From Microbacterium karelineae (GTDB lineage: Bacteria > Actinomycetota > Actinomycetes > Actinomycetales > Microbacteriaceae), in NCBI RefSeq assembly GCF_009745985.1, contig NZ_WFIX01000190.1:248001-312000 (forward strand): DNA of 64,000 bases, in the 5' to 3' direction. A model generated the notes under the pieces. That model searched no databases. It was not told the DNA's origin and saw only the letters and a program-made list of their open reading frames with translations. Positions 61,943 through 64,000 of this stretch are shown piece after piece; position 1 is the stretch's first letter; each line of letters begins with the position of its first letter. The position numbers and the translations under genes were made by a program.

Positions 61943-63135
61943 GCGGTCACCTCGCCGACGTTCGCGATCGCCTCCCGGAGCCGGGCCGCTCCCGTCTCCG
62001 GCGGGATCTCGGCCGTCCAGGCGCCCATGGCGGCCTCGGATCCTGCGAGGAACTTCAGCTTGTCGGCGGCGCGACGCGGCGACGTGAGCTGCAGGTGCAT
62101 ACGCACGCTGTCGCGCCCGACGGCGACGGGCGCCTGGTGCCACGCCGCGATGTACGGCGTGGGTGTGTCATAGAGCGCGTCGACACCGCGCAGCACGCGC
62201 AGGTAGACGCGGGCGAGCTCGTCGCGCTCGGCGCTCGTGAGCTCGGTGAAGTCGGCGGCGTGGCGGCGCGGGACGAGGTGGATCTCGACGGGCCAGCGCG
62301 CAGCGAAGGGCACATAGGCGACCCAGTGCTCGCTCTCGAGGACGACGCGGGGGCCTGCGAGCTCGAAGTCGATGATACGGGCGAAGAGGTCGGCGCCCTC
62401 GCGCTCGATCTGGCGCAGGAGCGACTGCGTGCGCGGGGTCACATACGGGTACGAATAGATCTGGCCGTGCGGGTGGTGCAGGGTCACGCCGATCTGTTCG
62501 CCGCGGTTCTCGAAGGGGAACACCTGCTGCACGCCGGGGAGCGCGCTGAGCGCCGCCGTGCGGTCCGCCCAGGCCTCGATGACGGTGCGGGCGCGCGTGA
62601 CCGACTGCGTGCCGAACGATCCGGTGCGCTCCGGGCTGAAGCAGACGACCTCGCAGCGCCCGATCGCGGTGCGGGTGCGGCCGAGGCCGGGAGCCTGGAG
62701 GTCGGCGAGGCCCTGGGGAGCGTCGTCGCCCGCGGGAACGTCGCCCGTCGCGCGGGCGAGCGCCGGGCCGAGCGACGGCGAACGGTTCTCGAACACCGCG
62801 ACGTCGTACAGGGCGGGGACCTCAGACGGGTTCGTCTCGCTCTGTGGGGCGAGCGGGTCGAGCTCGGCCGGCGGGAGCATTGCCCGGTTCTGACGGTTCG
62901 CGGCGATCGTGATCCACTCGCCCGTCAGGATGTCGCGGCGCATCGTCGCCGTGCCGGGGCGGGGATCGAGGTCGCGCGCATCGATGCGGCGCTCAGCCGA
63001 CAGCTGCGTACCCGGGTCGTCGAAGTAGATCAGCTCTCGTCCGTCGGCAAGCCGTGCGGGGCGCTTGACGACACCGCCGTCGAGCTCGATCGCGTCGGCT
63101 GCGGCGGTGACCTGGATTGCTGCGTCGTCGGGCAT
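61939..63135 (-). CDS. galT: Galactose-1-phosphate uridylyltransferase
   Basis: This 398-residue enzyme exchanges UMP between UDP-glucose and galactose-1-phosphate. The catalytic HPHGQIYSYPYV motif (HxHxQ, His nucleophile) is present, along with FENRGEQIGVTLHHPHG before it and FAARWPVEIHLVPRRH near the end. AAGGA lies nine bases before the ATG. It heads the galTK operon and is divergent from the exported DUF6049-like gene. Confidence 0.96.
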
Positions 63136-63317
63136 TCCCTGTGTCCTTGTGGGCGCGGAGGCGGGTGATATACGTCGATCCTATCGGCGTCGGCCGACCC
63201 TCCCTGCACCGCGCGCGTCAGCGGTCCAATCGTTATGCGCCGCGCGGGTGCTCCCAGGCGGGACACACGCGCGTCCGTAGAATCACAGGCGGCCGCTCGT
63301 TCGCGCGGCCCCCTCCT

Positions 63318-64000
63318 ATGGACTCCTCGACTGCCTCCCCGCTCCGCGGCCGCGCCCGCCGCGCCGTCGCCCTCACGGGTGCGCTCGTCGCGCTCGTCGG
63401 CTGGGCGGCACCGGCCGCCGCCTCTGAGGCGAGGGGACCGGTCGCACCGCTGACCGTCGCGAATGTGGACGATGCGCCCGACGCGGAGATCGCGCCCCTC
63501 ACGATGGAGCTCGATGCGGGCGGCGTCGCGACGGGATCCTCGCTCGGCGTGACCCTTCAGGTCGCGAACTCCTCGTCCGAGGAGATCGCCGCGGCGGCGG
63601 TGACGGTCTCGCTCGGCGACGCGCTCGACGACGCGGATGCGATCGCCGCCTGGCTCGATGGATCCGCGGACACGGCCCGCGACGAGGTCGAGTCGCTGTC
63701 GACGCAGTCCCTGCCCGCCGGCACCTCGCAGACCATCACCGGCGCTCTGCCGCTCGGCGACATTCCTTCCGGCGTATACCCCGTCGTCGCCGAGTTCGAC
63801 GGGGGAGAGGCCCCGGTCGAGGCGCGCGGGCTCATCATCGTCACGGGAGCCGAGACGCCGGAGGTGGGCGTCGTGGTGCCCATCGCGGGCCCGGTCGCGA
63901 CCGACGGCGTGTACACGGCGCGGGCGCTCGCGACCCTCACCGGGGAAGAGGGCCTCCTGACGGCGCAGCTGGATGCCGTCGACGGCACGGAGGCGATCCT
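63318..64000 (+). CDS. Exported DUF6049-like protein (5' part only)
   Basis: From the ATG at 63318 the frame is open to the window edge (227 codons visible). The Sec signal peptide has basic RGRARRA, a hydrophobic ALTGALVALVGWA core and an AAPAAASEA cleavage region. The mature part starts with beta-rich, Asp/Glu-rich Ig-like sequence (LGVTLQVANSSSEEI, LPAGTSQTITGALPLGDIPSGVYPVVAEF) and then VVPIAGPVATDGVYTARAL and LTGEEGLLTAQLDA. The last stretch resembles DUF6049, a large cell-envelope protein usually encoded before murJ. The assignment needs the missing part. Confidence 0.65.
   Translation, partial: MDSSTASPLRGRARRAVALTGALVALVGWAAPAAASEARGPVAPLTVANVDDAPDAEIAPLTMELDAGGVATGSSLGVTLQVANSSSEEIAAAAVTVSLGDALDDADAIAAWLDGSADTARDEVESLSTQSLPAGTSQTITGALPLGDIPSGVYPVVAEFDGGEAPVEARGLIIVTGAETPEVGVVVPIAGPVATDGVYTARALATLTGEEGLLTAQLDAVDGTEAI

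Overview
The window is high-GC chromosomal DNA with tightly packed genes on both strands. It looks like an actinobacterium of the Microbacteriaceae, most likely Microbacterium or a close relative. The evidence is the Arg/Ala/Asp-rich coding, a fused CydCD exporter, a short ClpB under a HAIR-type operator, an Erm methyltransferase with an actinobacterial-style leader, and many genes with a TANNNT hexamer 6-7 nt before the start codon, which implies leaderless mRNAs. GGATCC is strikingly common (20 by eye in the first 10 kb), and its local absence helps flag acquired DNA. I saw no rRNA, tRNA, CRISPR array, transposase or integrase.

Layout: 0-2.3 kb holds the end of a tripartite tricarboxylate transporter operon (TctC, TctB) with its GntR/FCD regulator. 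2.4-6.3 kb holds an M56 peptidase/BlaI-type repressor pair divergent from cydAB, with four phased operator copies between them. 6.4-9.7 kb holds an ECF sigma factor with its DGPF/YCII partner and a protealysin-like M4 peptidase overlapping an emfourin-like inhibitor. 9.9-13.6 kb is cydCD. A 1.2-kb insert with two small exported proteins follows, bracketed by a 59-bp duplication of the cydCD 3' end. 14.8-16.9 kb is pobA with an IclR regulator.

16.9-31.8 kb carries housekeeping and accessory genes: an MFS carrier, a catalytically degenerate beta-lactamase-like protein, an M13 peptidase, a MATE exporter, a TrmH-type methyltransferase, erm with a leader peptide, a DtxR/MntR regulator, an SDR enzyme, a HAD phosphatase, a HepT/MntA-type toxin-antitoxin pair, a ROK kinase, pyrE and xth. 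31.9-37.3 kb has a two-component system, an ABC exporter and a nitroreductase.

37.4-47.7 kb is a self-contained alpha-1,6-glucan cassette. It encodes a secreted GH66 enzyme with CBM35 and ricin-B modules, a cytoplasmic GH66 enzyme, a GH13 oligo-1,6-glucosidase, an ABC importer without its own ATPase, and a divergent ROK repressor. The inferred route is extracellular conversion of dextran (possibly to cyclic isomalto-oligosaccharides), import, intracellular cleavage by GH66 and release of glucose by GH13. Near-identical hairpin repeats bracket the cassette and it is depleted in GGATCC, so it looks acquired or exchangeable.

47.8-64 kb holds clpB, a GlxA-type regulator, two tandem microproteins, an AlbA_2/Schlafen-type ATPase behind a heptamer-repeat promoter, two GT4 glycosyltransferases, cca, a zinc alcohol dehydrogenase, ohr, a two-domain methyltransferase, galK-galT and the start of a DUF6049-like exported protein.
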